Notes: generated by a model from the sequence alone, not told the origin. Shown: positions 24,164-33,395, numbered from the stretch's first letter. The stretch: 64,000 bases of DNA from Comamonadaceae bacterium UBA4962 (GCA_002397315.1 DHAE01000003.1:124001-188000); one strand, 5' to 3'. A program made the numbers and translations.

Positions 24164-25783
24164 ATGTCGTCCCAACCGCTCGCACCGACCGATCGCACGC
24201 CGACCCCCGCAACGGCCACCGGATCACGCAACCTCTACAGCACCCTGCGCGCCGCCTTCCCCGCGGACCTCGACACCACCGCCGTCGAGGCCACGGCCGC
24301 CGACGGCACGCCGCTGCACTACAGCTGGCGCGACCTGGACCGCGCCAGCGCCCGCATGGCGAACCTGCTCGCGTCGCTCGCGCTGCCGGAGGGCAGCCGC
24401 GTGGCCGTGCAGGTCGAGAAGTCGGTCGAGGCCATGATCCTGTACCTCGCCACGCTGCGCGCGGGCTACGTGTTCCTGCCGCTGAACACGGCCTACCAGA
24501 GCGCCGAGATCGAATACTTCGTCGGCAATGCCGAACCGGCCGTGGTGGTGTGCACGCCGGCGAATTTCGGCTGGGTGTCGAAGATCGCCTTCACCGCCGG
24601 CACGCAGCACGTGTTCACGCTGGGCGAGGACCGCAACGGCAGCCTGCTGGAGCGCGCCGCGCACCAGGGCGACGAGCACACGCCCGCGGTCCGCTCGGCC
24701 GACGACCTGGCCGCCATCCTCTACACGAGCGGCACCACGGGCCGCAGCAAGGGCGCGATGCTCACGCACGGCAACCTGCAGTCGAACGCCGAGACGCTCA
24801 AGGACTACTGGGGATGGAAGCCGGGTGACGTGCTGATCCACGCGCTGCCCATCTTCCACGTGCACGGCCTGTTCGTGGCCATCCACGGCGCGCTGATCAA
24901 CGGCAGCAAGATGATCTGGCTCGCGAAGTTCGACCCCAAGGCCGTGCTCGCCGCCATGCCGCGCGCCACCGTGTTCATGGGCGTGCCCACGCTCTACGTG
25001 CGCCTGCTGGCCGAGCCCGGCCTGACGCGCGAGGCCGCGCGGAACATGCGCCTCTTCATCGCCGGCTCGGCGCCGCTGCTGATCGAGACCTTCAAGGAGT
25101 GGCAGGAGCGCACCGGCCACACCATTCTGGAGCGCTACGGCATGAGCGAGACCATCATGCTCACCAGCAACCCGTATGCGGCCGATGCGCGCCACGGCGG
25201 GCAGGACGAGCGCCGCGGCGGCACGGTGGGCTTCCCGCTGCCGGGCGTGGGCCTGCGCGTGGTGGACGACGCCGGCCAGCCGCTGCCCACGGGCGAGATC
25301 GGCAACATCCAGGTGCAGGGCCCGAACGTGTTCGTAGGCTACTGGCGCATGCCCGAGAAGACGCAGGAAGAATTCGCCACCGATGCGCACGGCGGGCGGT
25401 GGTTCAAGACCGGCGACGTGGGCCGGGTGGACGACCGCGGCTACGTGAGCATCGTCGGCCGCAGCAAGGACCTGATCATCAGCGGCGGCTACAACGTGTA
25501 CCCGGCGGAGATCGAGGGCTACATCAACGAGATGCCCGGCGTGGCCGAAAGCGCGCTGGTGGGCGTGCCGCACCCCGACTTCGGCGAGGTGGGCGTGGCG
25601 GTGGTCACGCCCAGGCCGGGCGCGCAGCCCGACGGCGACGCGATCATCGCGCAGCTCAAGGGGCAGTTGGCCAACTTCAAGATCCCCAAGCGCTGCTTCA
25701 TCGCCGCCGAGCTGCCACGCAACACCATGGGCAAGGTGCAGAAGAACCTGCTGCGCGAGCAGTACAAGGGGTTGTTCGGCTGA
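24164..25783 (+). CDS. matB: Malonyl-CoA synthetase (AMP-forming)
   Basis: The 539-residue ligase activates malonate with ATP and CoA. The AMP-binding core is AILYTSGTTGRSKGAMLTHG, with ERYGMSETIMLTSNPY, GGRWFKTGDVGRVDDRGYVS and SKDLIISGGYNVYPAEIEGY. The closing motif is LPRNTMGKVQKNLLRE with its catalytic lysine. Similarity to MatB (MSNPY-type motif after the SET segment) plus the neighbouring malonyl-CoA decarboxylase support malonate over other acids. Together they convert malonate to acetyl-CoA, which acsA-fed pathways can use. The start at 24164 has no clear ribosome-binding site but follows a polypyrimidine tract. Confidence 0.88.
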   Translation: MSSQPLAPTDRTPTPATATGSRNLYSTLRAAFPADLDTTAVEATAADGTPLHYSWRDLDRASARMANLLASLALPEGSRVAVQVEKSVEAMILYLATLRAGYVFLPLNTAYQSAEIEYFVGNAEPAVVVCTPANFGWVSKIAFTAGTQHVFTLGEDRNGSLLERAAHQGDEHTPAVRSADDLAAILYTSGTTGRSKGAMLTHGNLQSNAETLKDYWGWKPGDVLIHALPIFHVHGLFVAIHGALINGSKMIWLAKFDPKAVLAAMPRATVFMGVPTLYVRLLAEPGLTREAARNMRLFIAGSAPLLIETFKEWQERTGHTILERYGMSETIMLTSNPYAADARHGGQDERRGGTVGFPLPGVGLRVVDDAGQPLPTGEIGNIQVQGPNVFVGYWRMPEKTQEEFATDAHGGRWFKTGDVGRVDDRGYVSIVGRSKDLIISGGYNVYPAEIEGYINEMPGVAESALVGVPHPDFGEVGVAVVTPRPGAQPDGDAIIAQLKGQLANFKIPKRCFIAAELPRNTMGKVQKNLLREQYKGLFG

Positions 25784-25804
25784 GCTGGCGCGCGCCGGCA
25801 GGCG

Positions 25805-26779
25805 TCAGGCGGCCTTCGGTGCATCCTCCGCGCAGAAGATGCATTCGGCCACCGGCGCCGCCGCGGCCGTGCCGTCCTGCGCGGGCGTGCCATGGCTGCA
25901 GCAGTGCTCCAGCCACGCGGCCACGAGTTTGTACACCGACAGGTTGGTGCGGGCCGTGGGCGCGCACAGGTAGTAGCCCAGCGGGCTCTCGAACCTGCGC
26001 CCGAGCGGCTCCACCAGCGAGCCGGCCTGCAGTTCGTCCTCCACGAGGCAGGTGGGCACGATGCCCACGCCGAAGCCGGACACCGCGGCGCGGATGATGA
26101 GCGAGTAGAGATTGAAGCCCGGCCCGAAGCGGCTGCCGGCGGTGTCGCACTGGTGGGCCTCCATCCAGTCGTGCCAGGCGAGCGGCACCTCGATGTGCTG
26201 CAGCAGCGTGGCGTGTTGCAGGTCCTGCGGCGTTCGCAGCCGCAGGGTGTCGCGCAGCTGCGGGCTGCAGACGATGCTCGTTTCCTTGCCGATCAGGTAG
26301 CGGGCATTGGCGCTGGGCCAGTTGCCGTAGCCGTACTGGATGGCCGCATCGAATTCATGCGGCACCGCGAAATCGTGCGCGTGCTGGTAGCGCACGAAGT
26401 TCAGCGCCACCTGGGGCAGGGTGCGCTTGAAGTGCCCCAGCCGCGGGAACAGCCACTGCGCCGCGAACGTGGGCGGCACCGAGAAATTGAGCGCGCCGCC
26501 GCTGCCGCCGTAGGACATGAGCTGCGCCGTGGCCGACTCCAGCGCCGCCATCGCGGGGCGTGTCGCGTTGAGGTAGGTGGCGCCCGCGTCCGTCAGCTCC
26601 AGCCCGCCCGCCTTGCGGATGAACAGCTTTTGCCCGAGGTAGTCCTCCAGCGATGCGATGTGGCGGCTGATGGCGCTCTGCGTCACGCACAGCTCGCGCG
26701 CGGCCATGGTGAACGCCTGATGCTATGCCGCGGAGTGGAAAGCGTTCAGTTCGGAAATGGTCGGGCAGAGGCGGCGCAT
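25805..26779 (-). pseudogene. GcvA-like LysR regulator interrupted by an in-frame amber codon
   Basis: Reading from ATG 26779 gives MRRLCPTISELNAFHSAA, then TAG (26723-26725), then HQAFTMAARELCVTQSAISR and a complete LysR protein to 25805. The stop falls inside the first helix region of the winged helix-turn-helix; the frame is otherwise intact through the effector domain (ALNFSVPPTFAAQWLFPRL). Translation could restart at the ATG at 26707, giving 300 residues but losing the first DNA-binding helix. So this is a recent nonsense mutation, an amber-suppressed gene, or a sequencing error. It diverges from the amidohydrolase-liv operon, which it probably regulates or once regulated. Confidence 0.75.
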
Positions 26780-26786
26780 GGGGTGT

Positions 26787-26801
26787 ATGAGTGCTGCTCA
26801 T
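26787..26801. promoter_or_regulatory. Inverted repeat ATGAG-N5-CTCAT between the LysR gene and the amidohydrolase operon
   Basis: Five-base perfect arms lie just upstream of the LysR start in the 220-bp divergent region. It is a possible autoregulatory site. No stronger T-N11-A site stood out in this gap. Confidence 0.3.
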
Positions 26802-26999
26802 GGGGGCGTGAGATTTTAGGCGTTGCGGCCGAGGTGGGTCTGGCCCGATAAATGCGTCCGTGACATCCATGTGACCCGTGCGCTCCAGACGCCGGAAGCC
26901 TTCGCACCAGCGGTGTGCGGCGCCCGCAGCGGATGCGGGCGTGGTGCCTGTTGCCATGAGTAATTGCGAAGCCGATCCTCCCATCCAACGACACAATTC

Positions 27000-28232
27000 A
27001 TGACTTCCCTGCTGATCGAAAACGGCCGCGTCCTGGACGTACACACGCTCACGCTGCGCTCCGGCGTCTCGGTCCTGGTGACGGACGGCCGCATCGCCGC
27101 GGTGGGCGAGCAGCTGCAGGCGCCGGAAGGCGCGCAGAAGATCGATGCCCGGGGCATGACGCTCATGCCGGGCCTGATCGACTGCCACGTGCACGTGGTG
27201 GCGTCCTCGTTCAACCTGGGCACGGTGGCGAAGATGCCGAACGTGTTCACCATGCTGCGTTCGCTGCCGATCATGCGCGGCATGCTCGATCGCGGCTTCA
27301 CTTCGGTGCGCGATGCGGGCGGTGCGGACTGGTCGCTCGCCGAAGCGGTGCGCACGGGGCTGGTGCAGGGCCCGCGCATCTTCCCGTCGGGCAAGGCGCT
27401 GTCGCAGACGGGCGGACATGCGGACTTCCGGCAGCGCAACGACGACCTGGACGTGTGTTCGTGCGCGTACAAGCTGGGCAACATCGGCCGCGTGGTCGAT
27501 GGTGTGGACGCCTGCCGTCTCGCGGTGCGCGAGGAGATCCTGAAGGGCGCCACGCAGATCAAGGTGATGGCCTCGGGCGGCGTGGCCTCGCCCAACGATC
27601 CGATCGGCAACCTGGGCTACTCCGAGGCCGAGCTGCGCGCCATCGTCGAGGAGGCTTCCAACGCCAGCACCTACGTGATGGCCCATGCCTACACGCCGCG
27701 CGCCATCGCCCGCGCCGTGCGCTGCGGCGTGCGCACCATCGAGCACGGCAACCTGGTCGATGCGGCCACGGCCGATCTGATGGCGGAGATGGGTGCCTTT
27801 ATGGTGCCCACGCTCATCACCTACGAAGGCCTCGCGAACGAAGGCGAGCGCTACGGCCTGCCGGCCGTCTCCATCGCCAAGATCGACGCGGTGCGCGGGC
27901 AGGGCAGGCAGGCGATCGAGATATTGGCGCGTGCCGGCGTGAAGATGGGCCTGGGCAGCGACCTGCTGGCCGAGACGCACTATCTGCAGTCCGACGAGCT
28001 GCGCCTGCGCGCCGAGGTGCTGGGCAACGGCCCGGTGCTGCAGCAGGCCACGCTGGTGGGCGCCGAGATCCTGGGCCAGCAGGGCCAGCTCGGCGAGATC
28101 ACCCCGGGCGCCATCGCCGATCTGCTGCTGGTGGACGGCGATCCGCTCGCAGACATCGCCTGCCTGCTGGGCCAGGGCGAGCGCATCCGCGCCATCGTCA
28201 AGGACGGCGCCTTCGCCAAGAACACCCTTTGA
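27000..28232 (+). CDS. Metal-dependent amidohydrolase (imidazolonepropionase/prolidase-like)
   Basis: The 410-residue TIM-barrel hydrolase has the metal-binding GLIDCHVHV, the lysine of ATQIKVMASGGVAS, two further metal histidines in MAHAYTPRAIARA and RTIEHGN, and the catalytic aspartate in GLGSDLLAE. The C-terminal QLGEITPGAIADLLLVDGDP closes the small beta domain. This subgroup includes dipeptidases acting on Xaa-Pro or Xaa-Arg and cyclic amide hydrolases. It heads the operon with a branched-chain-type ABC importer, so it probably hydrolyses an imported amide or peptide-like compound. An earlier in-frame start at 26964 adds unconserved residues. Confidence 0.88.
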   Translation: MTSLLIENGRVLDVHTLTLRSGVSVLVTDGRIAAVGEQLQAPEGAQKIDARGMTLMPGLIDCHVHVVASSFNLGTVAKMPNVFTMLRSLPIMRGMLDRGFTSVRDAGGADWSLAEAVRTGLVQGPRIFPSGKALSQTGGHADFRQRNDDLDVCSCAYKLGNIGRVVDGVDACRLAVREEILKGATQIKVMASGGVASPNDPIGNLGYSEAELRAIVEEASNASTYVMAHAYTPRAIARAVRCGVRTIEHGNLVDAATADLMAEMGAFMVPTLITYEGLANEGERYGLPAVSIAKIDAVRGQGRQAIEILARAGVKMGLGSDLLAETHYLQSDELRLRAEVLGNGPVLQQATLVGAEILGQQGQLGEITPGAIADLLLVDGDPLADIACLLGQGERIRAIVKDGAFAKNTL

Positions 28233-28266
28233 ATTCCCACCCCCGCATCCAGACCGGAGACACACC

Positions 28267-29487
28267 ATGCAACGTAGAAACCTCATGAAGCTCGGCGGCG
28301 CCGCGGCCGTCCTGCAGTGCCTTCCCTCCCTCGGCTTCAGCCAGCAGGGCGACGTGTTCCGCATCGGCTCGCTCACGCCGATCACGGGCGCGGGCAGCCC
28401 CTACGGTCCGGGCATGCAGCAGGCGATCCGCCTGGCCGTGGACGAGGTGAACGCCGCCGGCGGTGCGGGCGGCCGCAAGCTGGAACTGTTCACCGAGGAT
28501 TCGCAGACCAAGCCCGACGCCGCCGTGCTGGCGGCCAAGAAGCTCATCGAGGTGAACAGGGTGCAGGCCGTGCTGGGCACCTGGGCTTCGGGCGTGTCGC
28601 TGGCCGTGCTGCCGCTCACCGACGCCGCCGGCATCATCGAGATGAACGTTTCCGGCGCGCCGGCCATCTCCACGCTCGACACGAAGGACCTGGTGTGGCG
28701 CTTCCAGGCGACGAACGACCGCTTCGGCGCGGCCTTCGCCGAGATCTGCGCCAAGCGCGGCTTCAAGCGGCCGGCCACCATGGCGTTCAACAACGCCTCG
28801 GGCCTGGGCAACGTGGAAGGCTTCACGCGCGTTTGGGAGAAGCGCGGCGGCAAGGTGGCGGCCCACGTCACCTACGAACCCAGCCGCCCCAGCTACCGCA
28901 GCGAGCTGCAGAAGATCCTGGCGGCGAAGCCCGACGTGATCGTGATGGGCTCGTACCTGCCGGACACCACCATCATCCTGCGCGAATGGTTCCAGTCCGG
29001 CGCCGCGAACCAATGGATCATCCCGGGCTGGGCGGCCAATCCCGACCTGGTGAAGGCCCTCGGTGCGGAGGTGTGCGAGGGCATCATCTCGGTGGACACG
29101 GTCTCCAACGAAAAGAGCCCGTCGTTCGCGAACTTCGATGCGGCCTACACCAAGGCCACGGGCAAGCCCGCCGCCACCAACATCTACGCCGCCATGGCCT
29201 ACGACATGGTGATCTCGCTGGCGCTCGCGATGGAAGCCGCCGGTCCCAAGGCCACGGTGGAACAGGTCAACGCGAAGATCCGCGACGTCTCCAACGCGCC
29301 GGGCACCGCCGTCCACACCTTCGCCGAGGGCAAGGCGCAGCTCGCCAAGAAGACCAAGGTGAACTACGAAGGCGCCTCCAGCAAGCTCGATTTCGACAAG
29401 TTCGGCGATGCGACGCCGGACTTCGGCGTGTACGTGATCGAGAAGGGCCAGCTGGTGCGCCGCGACGTGGTGTCCATCTCGGTGTGA
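28267..29487 (+). CDS. livK: Branched-chain amino acid-type ABC transporter substrate-binding protein
   Basis: The 406-residue periplasmic receptor (Peripla_BP_6 family) has a short signal (MQRRNLMKLGGAAAVLQCLP) ending near GFS-QQ. FRIGSLTPITGAGSPYGPGM and AIRLAVDEVNAAGGAGGRKL are the classic first lobe, and VQAVLGTWASGVSLAVLPL the hinge. Ligand is not predictable; family members bind amino acids, amides, urea and aromatic acids. Coupling to an amidohydrolase suggests an amide or modified amino acid. A perfect hairpin lies between this gene and livH. Confidence 0.9.
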   Translation: MQRRNLMKLGGAAAVLQCLPSLGFSQQGDVFRIGSLTPITGAGSPYGPGMQQAIRLAVDEVNAAGGAGGRKLELFTEDSQTKPDAAVLAAKKLIEVNRVQAVLGTWASGVSLAVLPLTDAAGIIEMNVSGAPAISTLDTKDLVWRFQATNDRFGAAFAEICAKRGFKRPATMAFNNASGLGNVEGFTRVWEKRGGKVAAHVTYEPSRPSYRSELQKILAAKPDVIVMGSYLPDTTIILREWFQSGAANQWIIPGWAANPDLVKALGAEVCEGIISVDTVSNEKSPSFANFDAAYTKATGKPAATNIYAAMAYDMVISLALAMEAAGPKATVEQVNAKIRDVSNAPGTAVHTFAEGKAQLAKKTKVNYEGASSKLDFDKFGDATPDFGVYVIEKGQLVRRDVVSISV

Positions 29488-29521
29488 TCTTTTTTCCTGT
29501 TCCCGAACGGCAATGGCGGGG

Positions 29522-29545
29522 CGCCCCTGGCACCCGCCAGGGGCG
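29522..29545 (+). other. Intergenic hairpin between livK and livH
   Basis: A perfect ten-base stem CGCCCCTGGC/GCCAGGGGCG with loop ACCC sits 35 bases after livK. There is no U-tract, so read-through is expected. A structure here can protect livK mRNA and keep receptor levels above those of the membrane parts. Confidence 0.6.
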
Positions 29546-29562
29546 ATGCATGAGATGACGCA

Positions 29563-30438
29563 ATGACCTGGATCGACTTCGCAAACCTGCTGATCAACGG
29601 GCTGATCGAAGGCCTGGTGGTGGCCCTGCCCGCGCTGGCCATGACGCTGGTGATGGGCGTGAACCGCTTTCCCAACGCCGCCACGGGCGATCTGATGACC
29701 ACCGGTGCCTACGCCGCCGTCGCGGTGCAGCTGCTGGGCGGTGTGCCGCTGTGGCTGGCCGCCATTGCCAGCGTGGCGGTGACGGCGGTGGTCTCGGCCG
29801 GCTCGTACCAGCTCATCTTCCGCAAGCTGGCGGGGCGGCCGATGGTGGCCTCGATGCTCGCGGCGATCGGGCTGGGGTTTCTGCTGCGCAGCCTGATCTC
29901 GTTCTTCGCGGGGCACGACCAGCGCACGTTCGAGATGCCGCTGGTGCGTGCCTGGAACTTCGGCGGCATCCGCATCCTGCCGACCGACCTGCTGATCGCC
30001 GCCATCGCCGCCGCCTGCCTGGCGGTGGTGTTCGTGATCATCTACCGCACCAGCTTCGGCCGCCAGCTGCGTGCCGTGGCCGACAGCGCGGACCTGGCGC
30101 GCGCCAGCGGCATCCGTGCCGGCGGGCTGATGCTCTGCCTCTGGCTGCTGGTGGGCGCGCTGTCCTCCATCGGTGGGGTGCTGCTGGGCATGAAGGCCAT
30201 CGTCACGCCCGAGATGGGCTGGGAGAGCCTGATCCCCGCGTTCGCCGCCATGGTGCTCGGCGGCATCGGCAGCCCGGTGGGGGCCGTGCTGGGCGCGCTG
30301 GTGCTGTGCGTGGTGCAGGAGCTGTCGGTTCCGCTGCTGGGGCCGTCGTACAAGCTCGTGCTGTCGTTCGTGGTGCTGGCGCTGGTGCTGCTGCTGCGCC
30401 CGGCCGGGATCATGGGCCGCGTGCAACTGGTGCGCTGA
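29563..30438 (+). CDS. livH: Branched-chain-type ABC transporter permease LivH
   Basis: The 291-residue permease shows about eight membrane helices. It begins with WIDFANLLINGLIEGLVVAL and carries VMGVNRFPNAATGDLM, the LivH loop that precedes the transmembrane bundle. The EAA-like RTSFGRQLRAVADSADLARA contacts the ATPases. GAVLGALVLCVVQELS and FVVLALVLLLRPAGIMGR close the protein. It forms a heterodimer with LivM, encoded 17 bases downstream. Confidence 0.93.
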   Translation: MTWIDFANLLINGLIEGLVVALPALAMTLVMGVNRFPNAATGDLMTTGAYAAVAVQLLGGVPLWLAAIASVAVTAVVSAGSYQLIFRKLAGRPMVASMLAAIGLGFLLRSLISFFAGHDQRTFEMPLVRAWNFGGIRILPTDLLIAAIAAACLAVVFVIIYRTSFGRQLRAVADSADLARASGIRAGGLMLCLWLLVGALSSIGGVLLGMKAIVTPEMGWESLIPAFAAMVLGGIGSPVGAVLGALVLCVVQELSVPLLGPSYKLVLSFVVLALVLLLRPAGIMGRVQLVR

Positions 30439-30455
30439 AAGGAGCGAAGAACAAC

Positions 30456-31337
30456 ATGCTTGCCTATCTCTGTGCCATCGGCATCGTGGCCCTCATCTAC
30501 TGCCTGCTGGCGCTCGGCCTGAACCTGCAGTTCGGACTGACGCGGCTGGTCAACTTCGGCGTGGTGGCGTTCTTCGCCGTGGGCGCCTACACCTCGGGCC
30601 TGCTGTCGCTCCAGGGCCTGCCGCTGCCGGCCTGCTTCATCGCGGCGGGCGTGCTGTCGGGGCTGCTCGCGCTGCCGATCGGGCTGCTGTCGCTGCGGCT
30701 GCGCGACGATTACCTCGCCATCGTCACGCTCGGGTTTTCCGAAGCGGTGCGCATCACGATCCAGCAGGAGAGCTGGCTCACCCACGGCGTGCAGGGCCTG
30801 CCGGGCCTGCCCAAGCTGTTCGCGGCATGGGGCCCGGGGGTGTCCGACACGGCCATCTTCGTGGTGCTGGCCCTGATCGTCGGCCTCGTGTGCTGGGGTA
30901 CTGTGCGGCTCACATGCAGCCCCTTCGGCCGCCTGCTGAAAGCCATCGGCGACGACGAGGCCGCGCTCTCCGCCCTCGGCAAGGACCCGGCGCGCTTCAA
31001 GGTGCAGGTGTTCATGCTGGGCGCGGCACTGGCCGGCGTGGCGGGTGCCTTCTACGCGCACTTCATCACCTTCATCACGCCCGAGCAGTTCATCCCGCTC
31101 ATCACGTTCTACGTGTGGATGGGGCTGGTGATGGGTGGTTCGGGCTCGGTGCGCGGCGCCATGTTCGGCTCCCTGCTGCTGATGGTGTTCCTGGAAGGAT
31201 CGCGCTTCGCCAAGGACTGGGTGCCGGGCGTGTCGGAAGTCGGCATGGCCAGCCTGCGCCTGGCCGCCGTGGGCCTGGCGCTGATCCTGGTGACGCTCTA
31301 CCGGCCGAACGGCCTGTTCGGAGGCCCGTCGAAATGA
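30456..31337 (+). CDS. livM: Branched-chain-type ABC transporter permease LivM
   Basis: The 293-residue permease has FGLTRLVNFGVVAFFAVGAY, the conserved LivM entry loop, then LRLRDDYLAIVTLGFSEAVR. The ATPase-contact segment is SPFGRLLKAIGDDEAALSAL, and the end TLYRPNGLFGG is typical. AAAGGAG precedes the ATG at 30456. Its stop overlaps the livG start (ATGA). Confidence 0.93.
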   Translation: MLAYLCAIGIVALIYCLLALGLNLQFGLTRLVNFGVVAFFAVGAYTSGLLSLQGLPLPACFIAAGVLSGLLALPIGLLSLRLRDDYLAIVTLGFSEAVRITIQQESWLTHGVQGLPGLPKLFAAWGPGVSDTAIFVVLALIVGLVCWGTVRLTCSPFGRLLKAIGDDEAALSALGKDPARFKVQVFMLGAALAGVAGAFYAHFITFITPEQFIPLITFYVWMGLVMGGSGSVRGAMFGSLLLMVFLEGSRFAKDWVPGVSEVGMASLRLAAVGLALILVTLYRPNGLFGGPSK

Positions 31338-32095
31338 GCATGCTGCAAGTGGAAGCCGTGACGCGGCTGTTCGGTGGCTTCAAGGCGGTCGACGACGTAT
31401 CGCTTCAATTGGCCGACAGGGAAATCCTGGGCATCGCCGGCACCAACGGCGCCGGCAAGAGCACGCTGTTCGCCGCGATCGCGGGCCAGCAGCCGGCGAA
31501 CGCCGGGCGCATCGCTTTCGCGGGGCAGGACATCACCCGTCTGCCGCCTTACCGGCGCGCCCGGCTGGGGCTGGTGCGCACCTTCCAGATTCCGCGCGAG
31601 TTCAAGAGCCTGACCGTGCACGAGAACCTGATGGCCGCGGCCGCCAACCCGCAGGGCGAGCGGCTGCTGAACGCCTTCTTCCAGAAGCGCGGCCTGCGCG
31701 AGCACGAGGCGGAGCTCGCGGCCAAGGCCGACGGCATCCTCGCGTTCCTGAACCTGGCCCGCGTGCGCGACGTGCCGGCCGGCGGCCTTTCGGGCGGACA
31801 GAAGAAGCTGGTGGAGCTGGGCCGCGTGCTCATGCTGGACCCGCGCTGCATCCTGCTGGACGAGCCCTTCGCGGGCGTGAACCCAGTGCTGATCGACGAG
31901 ATCTGCGAGCGCGTGCGCGAACTGCAGGGCCGCGGCATCGCCTTCATCGTCATCGAGCACCACCTGCAGGCGCTCAAGGCGCTGTCGCACCGCATGATCG
32001 TGATGGACCGGGGCCGCATTCTGGCCGAGGGCGACCCGCATACCGTGCTGGACGATCCGCGCGTGCAGGAAGCCTACATGGGAGGGGTGGTATGA
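31334..32095 (+). CDS. livG: Branched-chain-type ABC transporter ATPase LivG
   Basis: The 253-residue ATPase has Walker A GTNGAGKST, signature LSGGQKKLVELGRVL and Walker B CILLDEPFAGVNP. The LivG-specific FQIPREFKSLTVHENLM and the C-terminal VLDDPRVQEAYMGG are clear. The first Met (31334) overlaps the livM stop; a second Met two codons later is possible. Its stop overlaps livF by four bases. Confidence 0.93.
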   Translation: MSMLQVEAVTRLFGGFKAVDDVSLQLADREILGIAGTNGAGKSTLFAAIAGQQPANAGRIAFAGQDITRLPPYRRARLGLVRTFQIPREFKSLTVHENLMAAAANPQGERLLNAFFQKRGLREHEAELAAKADGILAFLNLARVRDVPAGGLSGGQKKLVELGRVLMLDPRCILLDEPFAGVNPVLIDEICERVRELQGRGIAFIVIEHHLQALKALSHRMIVMDRGRILAEGDPHTVLDDPRVQEAYMGGVV

Positions 32096-32829
32096 GCGGC
32101 CCGGTGATGAACGACAAGAACCATGGCGACAGCCTGCTGCAGATCGGACAGCTGCGCGGCGGCTATTCGGAAGTGGACATCATCCACGGCATCGACCTGG
32201 CCGTGGCGCCGGGGCAGATCGTGACCATCGCCGGTACCAACGGCGCGGGCAAGTCCACGCTGGTGAAGGCGCTGCTGGGCCTGCTGCCGCGGGTGGCGGG
32301 CAGCATCCATCTCGACGGCCGCGACATCACGCGCCTGTCGGCCGAGGACCGCTTCGACGCCGGGCTGGCCTACGTGCCGCAGGTGGCGAACGTGTTCCCC
32401 TCGCTCACCGTGCGCGAGAACCTGCAGGTGGTGCGCGGCGTCAGGCACCTGAAGCAGCGCATGGACGCGGTGCTGGCCGACTTCCCCGCGCTGGTGGAAC
32501 GGCTGCCGCAGCCGGCGAGCAACCTCTCGGGCGGCGAGCGCCAGCAACTGGCCTTCGCCCGGGCCCTGATGCCGTCGCCGCGCATCATGGTGCTGGACGA
32601 GCCCACGGCCGCGCTCGCGCCGTCGCTGGTCGGCAAGGTGTTCGACATGGTGCAGAAGCTGCCCGCCGCCGGCGTGGCCGTGCTGATGGTCGAGCAGCGC
32701 GCGCGGCAGGCGCTGGCCATCAGCCAGCAGGGCTACATCCTGGACCAGGGCCGCTGCGTGCTGCACGGCCCCGCACACGAGCTGCTGGAAGACCAGCGCA
32801 TGGCGCAGCTGTACCTGGGCAGCCACTGA
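32092..32829 (+). CDS. livF: Branched-chain-type ABC transporter ATPase LivF
   Basis: The 245-residue ATPase has Walker A GTNGAGKST, the LivF-type YVPQVANVFPSLTVRENL, signature LSGGERQQLAFARAL and Walker B IMVLDEPTAALAP. The end MAQLYLGSH matches the family. Last gene of the amidohydrolase-livKHMGF operon; it converges with uspA with only 15 bases between, and no terminator is visible there. Confidence 0.93.
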   Translation: MSGPVMNDKNHGDSLLQIGQLRGGYSEVDIIHGIDLAVAPGQIVTIAGTNGAGKSTLVKALLGLLPRVAGSIHLDGRDITRLSAEDRFDAGLAYVPQVANVFPSLTVRENLQVVRGVRHLKQRMDAVLADFPALVERLPQPASNLSGGERQQLAFARALMPSPRIMVLDEPTAALAPSLVGKVFDMVQKLPAAGVAVLMVEQRARQALAISQQGYILDQGRCVLHGPAHELLEDQRMAQLYLGSH

Positions 32830-32844
32830 GCCGGTGGGCCGGCC

Positions 32845-33291
32845 TCAGCGCAGCACGAGCACGGGCAAGTTGGAGTGCGTGAGCACGTGCTGGGTTTCGC
32901 TGCCCAGCAGCAGGCGCTTGATGCCCTTGCGGCCGTGCGAGGCCATCACGATGAGGTCGCAGTCGTGCTTGGCGGCCGCGGCGATGATCGCTTCGGCGGC
33001 GAGATCCGACTTGGCGACCACGGGCTTGACCTTCACCCCCTGGGCATCGCCCAACTGCCGGATGCCGTCCACCAGCGCCTGGGCGCTGGCGACCCACTGG
33101 TTCTCGATGCGCCGCGCCTCGGCGGCATCCACCGGCGAACCGCCCTCGAAGTAGCTGCGTGGATAGCGCGGCACCACCTTGAGCGCGACCACGCGGCCGC
33201 CCGAGAGCCGGGCCAGGGAGAGCCCGTGCTCGACGGCCTTGCCGGACAGGTCGGAACCATCGGTGGCGATGAGGATGCGGCGGTAGGACAT
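32845..33291 (-). CDS. uspA: Universal stress protein (UspA family)
   Basis: The 148-residue protein begins MSYRRILIATDGSDLSGKAV and ends with the nucleotide-binding element MASHGRKGIKRLLLGSETQ followed by LPVLVL. These glycines fit the ATP-binding subclass. The ATG at 33291 has AGGAGAG upstream; a longer frame reading to 33411 crosses the promoter. An FNR box centred at 33388.5, with a TACTCT -10 (33359 down to 33354), is spaced as for class II activation of this gene, which fits the anaerobic induction known for many Usp genes. Confidence 0.9.
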   Translation of the reverse strand: MSYRRILIATDGSDLSGKAVEHGLSLARLSGGRVVALKVVPRYPRSYFEGGSPVDAAEARRIENQWVASAQALVDGIRQLGDAQGVKVKPVVAKSDLAAEAIIAAAAKHDCDLIVMASHGRKGIKRLLLGSETQHVLTHSNLPVLVLR

Positions 33292-33381
33292 CTTTGCTCT
33301 CCTGGAAGAGGTGGGGAGATGACGCGGCCGGGACGGCCTTGGCGCATGCCCGCAGAGTAGGGCGAGAAGGTTGCCCGTGTC

Positions 33382-33395
33382 TTGACATGCGTCAA
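33382..33395. promoter_or_regulatory. FNR box TTGACATGCGTCAA between uspA and ccoI
   Basis: TTGAC-N4-GTCAA is a close match to TTGAT-N4-ATCAA. Its centre is about 41.5 bases from the predicted uspA start of transcription. For ccoI the same spacing would put the start at the ATG itself, so the main target is probably uspA, with ccoI possibly sharing it. Confidence 0.75.
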
